Part shown: piece after piece, positions 1 to 5,954 of the stretch
Position numbering within the stretch: position 1 is the first letter of the stretch
Layout: each line of letters begins with the position of its first letter
Assembly (NCBI GenBank): GCA_025356915.1
Contig: JANXQG010000471.1
Coordinates: forward strand, 1 to 6,825
Direction: 5' to 3'
DNA length: 6,825 bases
Source of the DNA: Planctomycetota bacterium
GTDB lineage: Bacteria > Planctomycetota > Planctomycetia > Pirellulales > Thermoguttaceae
Position numbers and translations under genes: made by a program
Notes under the pieces: generated by a model
What the model was told of the DNA's origin: nothing
The model's database searches: none
The model's input: the letters and a program-made list of their open reading frames with translations, nothing else

Positions 1-11
1 ACTCAATTTCA

Positions 12-713
12 CTATTTGATCTGCCGAATCGACTTGATCGCGACCGTTTCCACCGGCAAACCCACGAATTTATCGGTGTCGTGAACCGGTGCCTTTGCAA
101 TTCGATCGATAACCTCCATGCCTTCGGTCACCTCCCCAAAGACACAGTAGCCATAGCCATTGGGGGAGCGCGATTTGAAATTGAGTGCGTCGTTGTCGGC
201 GACATTGATGAAGAACTGACAAGTTGCGCTATCTTCGTCGTTTGCTCGCCGGGCCATGGCGAGCGCGCCACGACAGTTCTTCAAACCGTTGTGGGCCTCG
301 TTTCGAATGGGCGTTAGCGCGGCCTTCTCCTTGAGGTCGGCCGTGTAACCGCCCCCTAACACGATCTGGAGCGACCCCTTGAGCACCTGGTGGAAAATCG
401 TCAGGTCATAATGCCCGCGGGCCACATAGTTACGGAAGTTATATACGGTCATAGGAGCTTTCTCGGCGTCCAACCGCACGGTGAACTTACCCTGGCTCGT
501 TTCAAACTCGTAAATCGGGTGTTGCGGATCCTGGTCGGACTTCACCAGCGGTGCTTCGGTCGCGGCCGCAGTACGAGTTTCGGTTTTCTCACCGCCAGGC
601 CCGGTAACCGCCGTCGTGGGCTGGGTCGAATCGCCACCTTTCTGGCAACCGGCTAAAGCCAAAACGGGGATCAAAACAAACAACGCTAGAATCGATTTTC
701 GTGAGAGTTGCAC
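12..713 (-). CDS. Lipoprotein cyclophilin-type peptidyl-prolyl isomerase, catalytic Arg replaced
   Basis: This 233-residue protein belongs to the cyclophilin family, which speeds cis-trans isomerisation of X-Pro bonds in folding proteins. Residues 1-22 form a lipoprotein signal peptide (KSILALFVLIPVLA core) ending in lipobox L20-A21-G22-C23, so it is probably lipid-anchored outside the cytoplasm. A Ser/Thr/Gly/Ala-rich linker (about 24-65) leads to the cyclophilin domain (about 67-232), with recognisable motifs APMTVYNF (86-93), ARRANDEDSATCQFFIN (154-170) and GYGYCVFGEVTEGMEVID (186-203). The loop that normally reads FHRxxxGFMxQGGG reads FHQVLKGSLQIVLGGG (107-122). The catalytic Arg (Arg55 of human CypA) is therefore Gln109, the usual Gln is Leu, and the loop is two residues longer. 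The start is GTG; on the coding strand GGAGG (complement of 721-725) lies 7 bases upstream, and the nearby ATG at 727-725 is out of frame. It is divergent from the next operon. The family is clear; isomerase activity is uncertain. Confidence 0.9.
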   Translation of the reverse strand: MQLSRKSILALFVLIPVLALAGCQKGGDSTQPTTAVTGPGGEKTETRTAAATEAPLVKSDQDPQHPIYEFETSQGKFTVRLDAEKAPMTVYNFRNYVARGHYDLTIFHQVLKGSLQIVLGGGYTADLKEKAALTPIRNEAHNGLKNCRGALAMARRANDEDSATCQFFINVADNDALNFKSRSPNGYGYCVFGEVTEGMEVIDRIAKAPVHDTDKFVGLPVETVAIKSIRQIK

Positions 714-720
714 TACTTTG

Positions 721-725
721 CCTCC
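721..725 (-). promoter_or_regulatory. Ribosome binding site fixing the GTG start of the cyclophilin gene
   Basis: CCTCC on the plus strand reads GGAGG on the coding strand, 7 bases before the GTG at 713-711. This strong Shine-Dalgarno match decides the unusual start codon, because no in-frame ATG gives a complete signal peptide. Confidence 0.75.
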
Positions 726-827
726 ATGCTGACCAAAACTTCCTGGATTAACGCATCATCCTCACAATGGGCGTTCGCCGCAAGGGCGATTACAACGATT
801 TCTTTCAACCAACCGCCAGAATATCAA

Positions 828-890
828 GTAGGTCAGGCTTTCCAGCCTGACGTTGCCCGGGTCACTGTCAGGCTGGAAAGCCTGACCTAC
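828..890. repeat. Paired GTAG-bounded palindrome (REP/BIME-like element)
   Basis: Two 24-base arms (828-851 and 867-890) are perfect inverted copies around a 15-base spacer (852-866). Each arm is itself a hairpin: GTCAGGCT pairs with AGCCTGAC across a 4-base loop (TTCC on the left, GGAA on the right). The outer ends are GTAG and CTAC, so each arm reads GTAG plus a palindrome from outside inwards. That is the layout of REP sequences arranged as a BIME, where GTAG at the hairpin foot is what REP-associated tyrosine transposases (RAYT, IS200/IS605-related) recognise. The fortuitous plus-strand translation contains VGQAFQPDV, which I remember from many predicted planctomycete peptides. The structure is directly visible; the family assignment is inference. 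Confidence 0.8.
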
Positions 891-940
891 AGCAGTTTTG
901 ACATCTTGGCGGGTGGTTGATTTCTCTACTCGTCAGGGTA

Positions 941-949
941 TGTTACAAT
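941..949 (+). promoter_or_regulatory. Probable extended -10 promoter of the ABC operon
   Basis: TGT followed by TACAAT (944-949) matches the TGn extended -10 form with one mismatch to TATAAT. There is no good -35 box at standard spacing (921-926 is TTTCTC), as is common for extended -10 promoters. An alternative pair is TTGATT (917-922) with TATGTT (939-944), spacer 16. Transcription would begin near 956, giving a leader of about 96 bases to the preferred ATG at 1052. Confidence 0.45.
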
Positions 950-955
950 CCCTAG

Positions 956-980
956 TTGGAATAGATTTCAGGGATTCCAA
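956..980 (+). promoter_or_regulatory. Leader stem-loop at the predicted transcript 5' end
   Basis: TTGGAAT (956-962) and ATTCCAA (974-980) form a perfect 7-bp stem with an 11-base loop. It begins about where transcription from the 941-949 promoter would start. A competing interleaved pairing is ATCCCT (948-953) with AGGGAT (970-975). A 5' stabilising hairpin or a protein-binding operator are both possible. Confidence 0.3.
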
Positions 981-1011
981 GCGGAACCTCCTGGTGTTCA
1001 GAAACGATGCG

Positions 1012-1032
1012 CCACCCGTTGGGTGGTGTTTT
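1012..1032 (+). terminator. Terminator-like hairpin in the leader of the ABC operon (possible attenuator)
   Basis: CCACCC (1012-1017) pairs with GGGTGG (1021-1026) across a GTT loop. The stem can be lengthened by a G-U pair (1011/1027) and a C-G pair (1010/1028), and TTTT follows at 1029-1032. It sits between the predicted promoter and the preferred start at 1052, so it may act as an attenuator. It also overlaps codons 3-7 of the longer reading that starts at 1007, one reason to prefer the later start. The stem is short and the T-run brief, so termination is uncertain. Confidence 0.35.
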
Positions 1033-1051
1033 ATCAATATCGATTATAACG

Positions 1052-1999
1052 ATGACGATTCGTTGGTATCGGCTTGCCGTCCTCGCTTTATGGCTAGCAG
1101 CCATGAGTTGGCTGGCAATCCGTAAAATTATGCCCCCCTTTTTCTCAGGGGAACCACCTACCTATGAATCGGCAGATGTCGACAATCGCAACCCTCCCGT
1201 GGCATGGTGTCTCTATTTGAATGAGCACCGCTTGGGCTGGGCGTTGAGTGAAATCTGCCAGCAGTCCACCGATACCACTGAGATCCACAGCCTTGTTCAT
1301 TTTGACCATCTTCCCATGGAGGAACTTCTTCCGGTTTATCTGCGCGCCATGGCCCGCGCCAGCACCGACGCCGCCGGAAGCGTGGAAATGGAAGTAGAGA
1401 GTAATCTAATCACGAATTCAGCTCTCAACCAACTGATCTCCTTCTATTCGAAGTTTCGTCCCAAGAGCGGACAGAGCCTAGTAAAAATCGAAGGTAACGT
1501 GGAGGGAGACAAGCTGAAGCTTAGCGTCCGCGTTGGCAATTACGACAATCCGAACATCGAACTGCCAATGCCTGATAGCAAGATTCGCGACAGTTTCGCA
1601 CCCGAAATGGAACTGCGCGGCCTGCACCTGGGCCAGTCTTGGACAATCGTTTCCTACAGCCCGCTGGCCCTGCCAAGCCATCCCATGGACATGATTCAAG
1701 GACGACCGCCGACCGAAGTTCTTTTCGCCAGGGTGGAAGAAGAGGCTCGGATGATCTGGAATGGACAGTTGGAACCGATGTGGGTGGTTGTCTACCGCAC
1801 CGACACCCGCGAAGGTCCCGGCAGTGACAAAAACATCCGCAATCGACTCTGGGTCCGTCGCGCTGGTACCGTCATACGGCAGGAAGTTCTCCTGGGCGAT
1901 CACAGCCTGTTGTTCACTCGGATGCCCGAGAGGGATGCAACCAAGTTGCGAGACGCACATCAGGAATTTCAGAGGCACCAACCCGCAGCGCAACCATGA
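1052..1999 (+). CDS. Membrane-anchored protein of unknown function, first gene of an ABC exporter operon
   Basis: I cannot name this 315-residue protein. It has a basic start (MTIRWYR), one hydrophobic segment at about 8-23 and no lipobox, so it is probably an N-terminally anchored protein with an extracytoplasmic body. The body looks rich in beta strands, with Gly/Trp turns: CLYLNEHRLGWALSE (53-67), GLHLGQSWTIVSYSPL (190-205), MWVVVYRTD (243-251) and LWVRRAGTVIRQEVLLGDHSLLFTR (266-290, shown only in part by its WVRR and LLFTR ends). This pattern recalls DUF3108/LolA-like or transglutaminase-associated beta domains, as a weak guess. Its TGA overlaps the ATG of the ABC ATPase (ATGA, 1996-1999), implying coupled translation and an accessory role in transport. 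An in-frame ATG at 1007 would add 15 residues; neither start has a Shine-Dalgarno. I prefer 1052 because the anchor then starts normally and the 1012-1026 hairpin stays untranslated. Confidence 0.75.
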   Translation: MTIRWYRLAVLALWLAAMSWLAIRKIMPPFFSGEPPTYESADVDNRNPPVAWCLYLNEHRLGWALSEICQQSTDTTEIHSLVHFDHLPMEELLPVYLRAMARASTDAAGSVEMEVESNLITNSALNQLISFYSKFRPKSGQSLVKIEGNVEGDKLKLSVRVGNYDNPNIELPMPDSKIRDSFAPEMELRGLHLGQSWTIVSYSPLALPSHPMDMIQGRPPTEVLFARVEEEARMIWNGQLEPMWVVVYRTDTREGPGSDKNIRNRLWVRRAGTVIRQEVLLGDHSLLFTRMPERDATKLRDAHQEFQRHQPAAQP

Positions 2000-2751
2000 T
2001 CGAATTTGACCTAGTAATTCGTCGATACGGCCGGACCGTGGCAGTGAACGGTCTGTCTCTGACCATTCCGCAGGGCGAGCTTTTTGCCCTGCTAGGCCCA
2101 AACGGTGCCGGCAAGACCACGGCGATCCGCATGTTGGTCGGGCTGCTACAGCCCGATTCGGGCCAGGTGCGGGTGTGCGGCATCGACAGTTCGCGCAAGC
2201 CGCGCGAGGCCAGTCGTCTCATGGGCTACGTGCCTGACGAGCAATACCTTTACGAGAAGCTTTCCGGCCGCGAAATTCTAGAATTCGCCGGAGAGATGCA
2301 CGGTATGGACAGGACCACGACCCGCGAACACATCGCCCGCGAGGTAGAACGCTTTGAACTCGCCAACTTCATCGACAACCTCACTGAAACCTACTCGCAT
2401 GGCATGCGGCAGCGGCTTGTGTTCGCCATCGCCTTGCTGCACGACCCGAAGGTGCTGGTGGTCGACGAGCCAATGGTGGGGCTTGATCCCCGCAGCGCCC
2501 GCGTGGTCAAGGATCTACTGCGGGCCGAGGCTGCGGCCGGCAAGACCGTACTCATGTCGACGCACACTCTTGCCCTGGCCGAGGAGATCGCCGACCGCAT
2601 CGGCATCCTGAACCATGGGCAGTTGGACTTTCTCGGCACGCTGACCGAGTTGCGGAAGGAACTTTCCTCACCGCACCAAGCGTTGGAACATCTGTTCCTC
2701 GAGCTGACCAACGGGCATCCGTTGCCAGCCGCGGAGAAACTCTCCTCATGA
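1996..2751 (+). CDS. ABC transporter ATP-binding protein, ABC-2/EcsA-like
   Basis: This is a complete 251-residue nucleotide-binding subunit that hydrolyses ATP on the cytoplasmic face to power the partner permease. Visible motifs in order are Walker A GPNGAGKT (34-41), the Q-loop region GYVPDEQYLYEKLSGREIL (77-95), the signature YSHGMRQR (133-140), Walker B VLVVDE (153-158), D-loop GLD (162-164) and the switch His190 in STH. The canonical Q-loop glutamine is not in its usual place (P80-D81-E82-Q83), and the signature is SHGMRQ instead of LSGGQ. Both traits occur in EcsA-like and other ABC-2 export ATPases. The last 35 or so residues are a short family-typical tail. The ATG overlaps the previous stop, and its own TGA overlaps the permease ATG, so all three genes are probably made together. 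Substrate is unknown. Confidence 0.95.
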   Translation: MIEFDLVIRRYGRTVAVNGLSLTIPQGELFALLGPNGAGKTTAIRMLVGLLQPDSGQVRVCGIDSSRKPREASRLMGYVPDEQYLYEKLSGREILEFAGEMHGMDRTTTREHIAREVERFELANFIDNLTETYSHGMRQRLVFAIALLHDPKVLVVDEPMVGLDPRSARVVKDLLRAEAAAGKTVLMSTHTLALAEEIADRIGILNHGQLDFLGTLTELRKELSSPHQALEHLFLELTNGHPLPAAEKLSS

Positions 2752-4505
2752 CGACGGCAGCCCCCCTTCCCCCTGTTGGCTTACCTTCGCCGGAAGCCGA
2801 ATCGCGAGGATTCCTACGTCTGGAGTGGCGGATTTTGCGGACGCAACTCGCCCAGGGATTTGCTAAATCCCGTCTGCGGTACGCGCTGGTCATCGTCCTA
2901 AGCATCCTGTTGTGGTTCGGCCTGTACTACCTGGTACTGGAGGGTTTCCATTTCATGAAGGGAACGCTTCCGCAGCGGATTCACGAGCAGATTGTGCAGG
3001 CCATTTTCAACATGTTTTTCTTCGCCCTGTTTCTGATGCTGATTTTCTCATCGGGCGTGATCCTCTATGGCTCGCTGTTCCGCGGCGGCGAGGTCACCTA
3101 TCTACTCACCATGCCGATTCGCGAAGAGCGGATTTTCCAGCATAAATTCCAGCGCGCTGTCATGCTCAGCAGTTGGGGCTTCGTACTTCTGGGCAGCCCG
3201 ATGCTGGTGGCCTACGGCGTGGTGGCCCATGCCCCGTGGTACTACCATGCCATGATGCTGCCGATGTTGGTCGCCTTCGTCTTTATTCCGGCGGGGATCG
3301 GCGCAATCCTGCTCTTGGTGATTATGCACTTTTTTCCCCGAAAGAGGATCCACCTATTCACATTGACCATCGTGTTGGTGATTGGGGTGACGGTCTGGTG
3401 CTTCTGGTCGCTTTTCTCGCGCCCGGAAACCGACCTGTTCACTCCCCGTTGGTTCCAGGAAATGCTCCGCCGCCTCCAATTGGCCCAGGAGAAGCCGCTG
3501 CCCAACTGGTGGCTTAGCTCGGGCTTGCTGGAAGCGGCCAGCAACGCTTGGTCGGAAGGCGCGATGTTTTTGGTACTCTTGATCGCTAACGCTCTCTTCT
3601 TCCGCGAGCTGGCCGGAATGTTCGCCGCGAGAATCTACCGCAAGGCCTACTGGGAGGTCGCTGGCCTTGGTTCGCCGCCGATCCGGGTACAGGTGGGCTG
3701 GTTCGACCGCGCGCTGAACCGCTGCCTTGGATTTCTCTCGCCCCCCGTGCGGCTAATCCTGGTGAAAGATGTGCGGTTGTTCCGCCGCGATCCGTTACAG
3801 TGGTCCCAATTCCTGATCCTAATCTGTCTGCTGTTGATGTACTTCACGAACGTACACCCTGTCAGTTCTGCGATTCGCGTTTCCCAGTGGGTAAATATCG
3901 TCAGCTTCATGAATCTTTCGGTCGTGGGCCTGCTCATGTCGACCTTCACGACGCGGTTCGTCTTCCCTCTAGTCAGCCTCGAAGGTCGCCACTTTTGGCT
4001 TCTCGGCCTGCTGCCGCTGAAACGAGATTCCATCCTGTGGGCTAAGTTTCTCTTTTCGCTCGGCTGCCTCCTAGTCCCATGCGGCCTGCTGATCCTGCTC
4101 AGCGACTGGCGGCTTGGGATCCCGCCCATGCTGATCGTGCAGCACCAAGGGACTTCGTTGCTTTTGTGCCTGGGCCTCTCGGGCATCGGCGTCGGACTGG
4201 GAGCCAGGCTGCCCGTGATTACCGAGCAATCGCCTTCACGAATCGCAGCCGGCTTCGGTGGGACGCTCAATCTGGTAATCAGCACACTATTTATCGTGCT
4301 GATCTTGGTGCTGACGACCTTGCCGTGTCACGTCTATCTTGCTCGGCAGATGGAACCCGTGTTCGCGTTCAGCGGCGAGGCCGCACCTTTCATCCTCTTC
4401 TGGCTCATCGTCGGCTCACTCGCCAGTATCATTGTCAGCGTGCTGGCCGCGCTTTTGCCGATGTGGATTGGCATTCGCACGTTTCGTCGGCAGGAGTTTC
4501 ATTAA
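2748..4505 (+). CDS. ABC-2 type exporter permease, about 12 TM, two related halves
   Basis: This 585-residue integral membrane protein is the permease partner of the preceding ATPase. Hydrophobic segments lie near 44-66, 86-111, 139-160, 166-196, 202-222, 269-289, 351-370, 382-410, 426-452, 466-487, 500-528 and 546-575. That is roughly six per half, separated by a soluble stretch (about 290-350). Both halves carry a related motif just after the second hydrophobic segment: YLLTMPIREERIFQHKF (118-134) and FWLLGLLPLKRDSILWAKF (416-434), sharing LLxxxP...I...KF. Thus it looks like two fused ABC-2 half-permeases, probably the Pfam ABC_tran_2 (PF16949) type from memory. The start overlaps the ATPase stop (ATGA at 2748-2751); GGAG at 2733-2736 is 11 bases upstream. 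It ends just before a bidirectional terminator, so it is the last gene of the operon. Cargo cannot be inferred. Confidence 0.9.
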   Translation: MTTAAPLPPVGLPSPEAESRGFLRLEWRILRTQLAQGFAKSRLRYALVIVLSILLWFGLYYLVLEGFHFMKGTLPQRIHEQIVQAIFNMFFFALFLMLIFSSGVILYGSLFRGGEVTYLLTMPIREERIFQHKFQRAVMLSSWGFVLLGSPMLVAYGVVAHAPWYYHAMMLPMLVAFVFIPAGIGAILLLVIMHFFPRKRIHLFTLTIVLVIGVTVWCFWSLFSRPETDLFTPRWFQEMLRRLQLAQEKPLPNWWLSSGLLEAASNAWSEGAMFLVLLIANALFFRELAGMFAARIYRKAYWEVAGLGSPPIRVQVGWFDRALNRCLGFLSPPVRLILVKDVRLFRRDPLQWSQFLILICLLLMYFTNVHPVSSAIRVSQWVNIVSFMNLSVVGLLMSTFTTRFVFPLVSLEGRHFWLLGLLPLKRDSILWAKFLFSLGCLLVPCGLLILLSDWRLGIPPMLIVQHQGTSLLLCLGLSGIGVGLGARLPVITEQSPSRIAAGFGGTLNLVISTLFIVLILVLTTLPCHVYLARQMEPVFAFSGEAAPFILFWLIVGSLASIIVSVLAALLPMWIGIRTFRRQEFH

Positions 4506-4510
4506 CCAAG

Positions 4511-4557
4511 AAAAAAATAACCGTCGCGGTGGTCTAAACCGCGACGGGTTAATTTGT
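4511..4557. terminator. Bidirectional intrinsic terminator between convergent genes
   Basis: CCGTCGCGGT (4521-4530) pairs perfectly with ACCGCGACGG (4538-4547) around a 7-base loop. A run AAAAAAATAA (4511-4520) precedes it and GTTAATTT follows. On the minus strand the A-run becomes a long T-run, so it should stop the 4690-5262 gene strongly. On the plus strand the tail is weaker but still T-rich, ending the ABC operon. It begins 5 bases after the permease stop. Confidence 0.8.
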
Positions 4558-4689
4558 ATCGGCGTAATAAATGTTAATAACGCGAGCTTTTGCGTCCCCG
4601 ACAAGATGTTCTTTGGATCAAAGTCCTTGACTCCGAACCCTCCGAGATCCCGTCAGGCAATCGCAAAAACCTGCGTAGCTGGACGAAGA

Positions 4690-5262
4690 CTAAACAAGCT
4701 CTTTCTTTGCACCAATCAGCGTCCGAAGACGCTCGGCCAAGAGAGCCGCATCAAACGGCTTCTTGAACGTCTCATTGATGCTCGAACGATCGAAGCTCGT
4801 CGAGCTGCCGTCATCGGGCAGCAAGGCGATCAAAATCACGTCGGCAAACTCCGAGTTGCGGCGCAGATTTTGACAAATCTGCAACGCTTCGGTGCGGCCG
4901 ATCGAGAAATCGACGATGATACAGTCCGGATGGAAACTCTCGGCCTGGATACCAGCGTCAAAACCGCTGGCAGCCACGGCAACCTTGAACGAGCGTTCCA
5001 GCGGAAGCTCCCGCTTCACGTTCTCGACAAGCACCTGGTCCTGTGCTACAATGAGCACCTTGGCCTTGGCTTCGTCTTCGAGATCTCCCAAAGGCATGCC
5101 ATGCTCTTTGAGGAACTTAATTAAGTATTCTCGAGGAATTCGCCGGTCTTGCGATCCTGGAATACGGTAACCACGTAGCCGTCCCGAGTCGAACCACTTG
5201 CTGACGGTGCGCGGTGCCACCTTACAAATTTTAGCGACCTGTCCTGTTGTGAAGACCTTCAT
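4690..5262 (-). CDS. HTH DNA-binding regulator with degenerate response-receiver domain
   Basis: This 190-residue protein has an N-terminal MerR/BldC/excisionase-like helix-turn-helix (about 4-55: TTGQVAKICKVAPRTVSKWF, then a wing ending RRIPREYLIKFL). A short linker leads to a receiver-like domain (about 67-185). The receiver keeps the phospho-acceptor position Asp118 (IIVD) and Lys168-Pro169 (FKKPF). The Mg-binding acidic pair after the first strand, usually VDD, reads V72-A73-Q74-D75, so phosphorylation may be lost or altered. The order is DNA binding first, receiver second, the reverse of most response regulators; I recognise this layout as typical of Planctomycetota. The frame stays open upstream to an ATG at 5415, but I prefer the ATG at 5262 because the conserved HTH begins there and GGAGAG (complement of 5269-5274) is 6 bases upstream. 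It converges on the ABC operon. Targets are unknown. Confidence 0.88.
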   Translation of the reverse strand: MKVFTTGQVAKICKVAPRTVSKWFDSGRLRGYRIPGSQDRRIPREYLIKFLKEHGMPLGDLEDEAKAKVLIVAQDQVLVENVKRELPLERSFKVAVAASGFDAGIQAESFHPDCIIVDFSIGRTEALQICQNLRRNSEFADVILIALLPDDGSSTSFDRSSINETFKKPFDAALLAERLRTLIGAKKELV

Positions 5263-5268
5263 TGCAGG

Positions 5269-5274
5269 CTCTCC
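5269..5274 (-). promoter_or_regulatory. Ribosome binding site supporting the 5262 start
   Basis: CTCTCC reads GGAGAG on the coding strand, 6 bases before the ATG at 5262-5260. It favours the 190-residue product over a version 51 residues longer whose extra N-terminus is Arg/Pro-rich and unlike a domain. Confidence 0.6.
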
Positions 5275-5816
5275 GAAATCTCTCACGTTGGTTTGGGTTG
5301 TGTCTCGCCTTCGACCCCTCTGTCTCGGCAAGACGCTATTGCCCCTGGGTTGCGGTATTTCCCTCGTATATCGCTCCATCGAACCAACCGGAAAATCCGG
5401 TCGGTGGAATCGCAATCCTCTGGGTCGGGGCTATCCGTAATTCGCTACTCGTGGCTATGGTTCAGCTCCCTCTGATCCGCGCCGTACTTACTACATCGGC
5501 AACCTTGTATTCGGAAGTCAGAGAAAATCCGTAAAATAGGGAATGCATGGTTTGCTCACCCCATTACGAATTACTCTGCTGCCATCTACAATCGTCTGGC
5601 GAACTACAACAGGCAAGAGAGATACCAGCGAGCGAAGCGCCATGGAGAGTCTATCACGGCGAGTCGTCAAGGCGTGGCCTTCAAGGCAGGTTCCCCCCTG
5701 CAATAGCCCATTCCACCTTTCGTGAGCATCGAGAAGATGCTTCGTCAGTAGAACAAGCCATCCGTTGAATAGATTCGCCTCGAACCGGGGTTGGACTTTA
5801 GACTCTTTCTCCGGAT
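5275..5816. other. Gene-free stretch upstream of the regulator
   Basis: Short open frames of 60-90 codons here have no ribosome binding site, no recognisable motif and overlap each other, so I call none of them. I found no tRNA-like T-loop, no CRISPR spacing and no convincing minus-strand promoter; TATACG near 5365-5370 on the minus strand lacks a well-spaced -35. It must hold the promoter of the regulator gene, possibly with a long leader. The one clear structure is the interrupted palindrome at 5384-5404. Confidence 0.4.
5384..5404. promoter_or_regulatory. Interrupted palindrome, possible operator
   Basis: ACCGGA (5387-5392) and TCCGGT (5396-5401) are perfect inverted arms around AAA. The symmetry extends by CC/GG at the ends with one mismatched pair. 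It is about 125 bases upstream of the regulator ATG. A dimeric DNA-binding protein, perhaps the regulator itself, could bind it; chance is also possible. Confidence 0.25.
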
Positions 5817-5882
5817 GTAGCGAGGAAAGCGGTTATGCCGCGGAAAACGGCCATGGCGAAGGTGGCGGTTAAGCCACGCTAC
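5817..5882. repeat. Second GTAG...CTAC palindromic element, partly degraded (REP-like)
   Basis: GTAGCG (5817-5822) and CGCTAC (5877-5882) are inverted ends of a 66-base segment. The right part holds a hairpin GTGGC (5862-5866)/GCCAC (5873-5877) with a 6-base loop directly inside CTAC. The left part holds GCGG (5829-5832)/CCGC (5838-5841), but its arm is not a full copy of the right one. Size and ends resemble the 63-base element at 828-890, though the stem sequence differs, so it would be another family or a decayed pair. Like the first, it sits just upstream of a predicted promoter. Confidence 0.4.
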
Positions 5883-5903
5883 TTTCATCCAAGTGCCGGT
5901 TTG

Positions 5904-5912
5904 TGTTATCAT
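5904..5912 (+). promoter_or_regulatory. Probable extended -10 promoter of the second permease gene
   Basis: TGT plus TATCAT (5907-5912) is an extended -10 match with one mismatch to TATAAT. No strong -35 is seen. Transcription would start near 5919, giving a leader of about 36 bases before the TTG start. It closely resembles TGT-TACAAT at 941-949 ahead of the first ABC operon. Confidence 0.4.
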
Positions 5913-5954
5913 TGTAGTAATTCATTTTATTCCCCTCGATCAGGGAGATTCCTG

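Noticed and set aside
898..903. Perfect TTGACA as a -35 box
   Set aside because: No -10-like hexamer at 16-18 bases spacing; the good -10 at 944-949 is 40 bases away.
708..920. 70-codon frame spanning the paired palindrome (contains VGQAFQPDV)
   Set aside because: It is the fortuitous translation of the repeat and has no start signal; the palindrome is the real feature.
1478..2101. 207-codon minus-strand open frame across the first operon junction
   Set aside because: Antisense to two coupled genes, with no ribosome site or motif.
3647..4285. 212-codon minus-strand open frame inside the permease
   Set aside because: Antisense shadow of a well-supported membrane protein; Arg/Ser/Pro-rich with no recognisable domain.
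4339..5124. 261-codon plus-strand open frame across the permease end and the regulator
   Set aside because: It crosses the terminator and two real genes on different frames, and its translation has no motif.
5263..5415. N-terminal extension of the regulator to an ATG at 5415
   Set aside because: The added 51 residues are Arg/Pro-rich without a domain, while the ATG at 5262 has GGAGAG in place and starts exactly at the HTH.
5769..5800. Possible tRNA T-loop on the minus strand (GGTTCGAGG)
   Set aside because: The loop lacks the needed pyrimidine position, the flanking stem does not pair, and no acceptor or anticodon arms are found.
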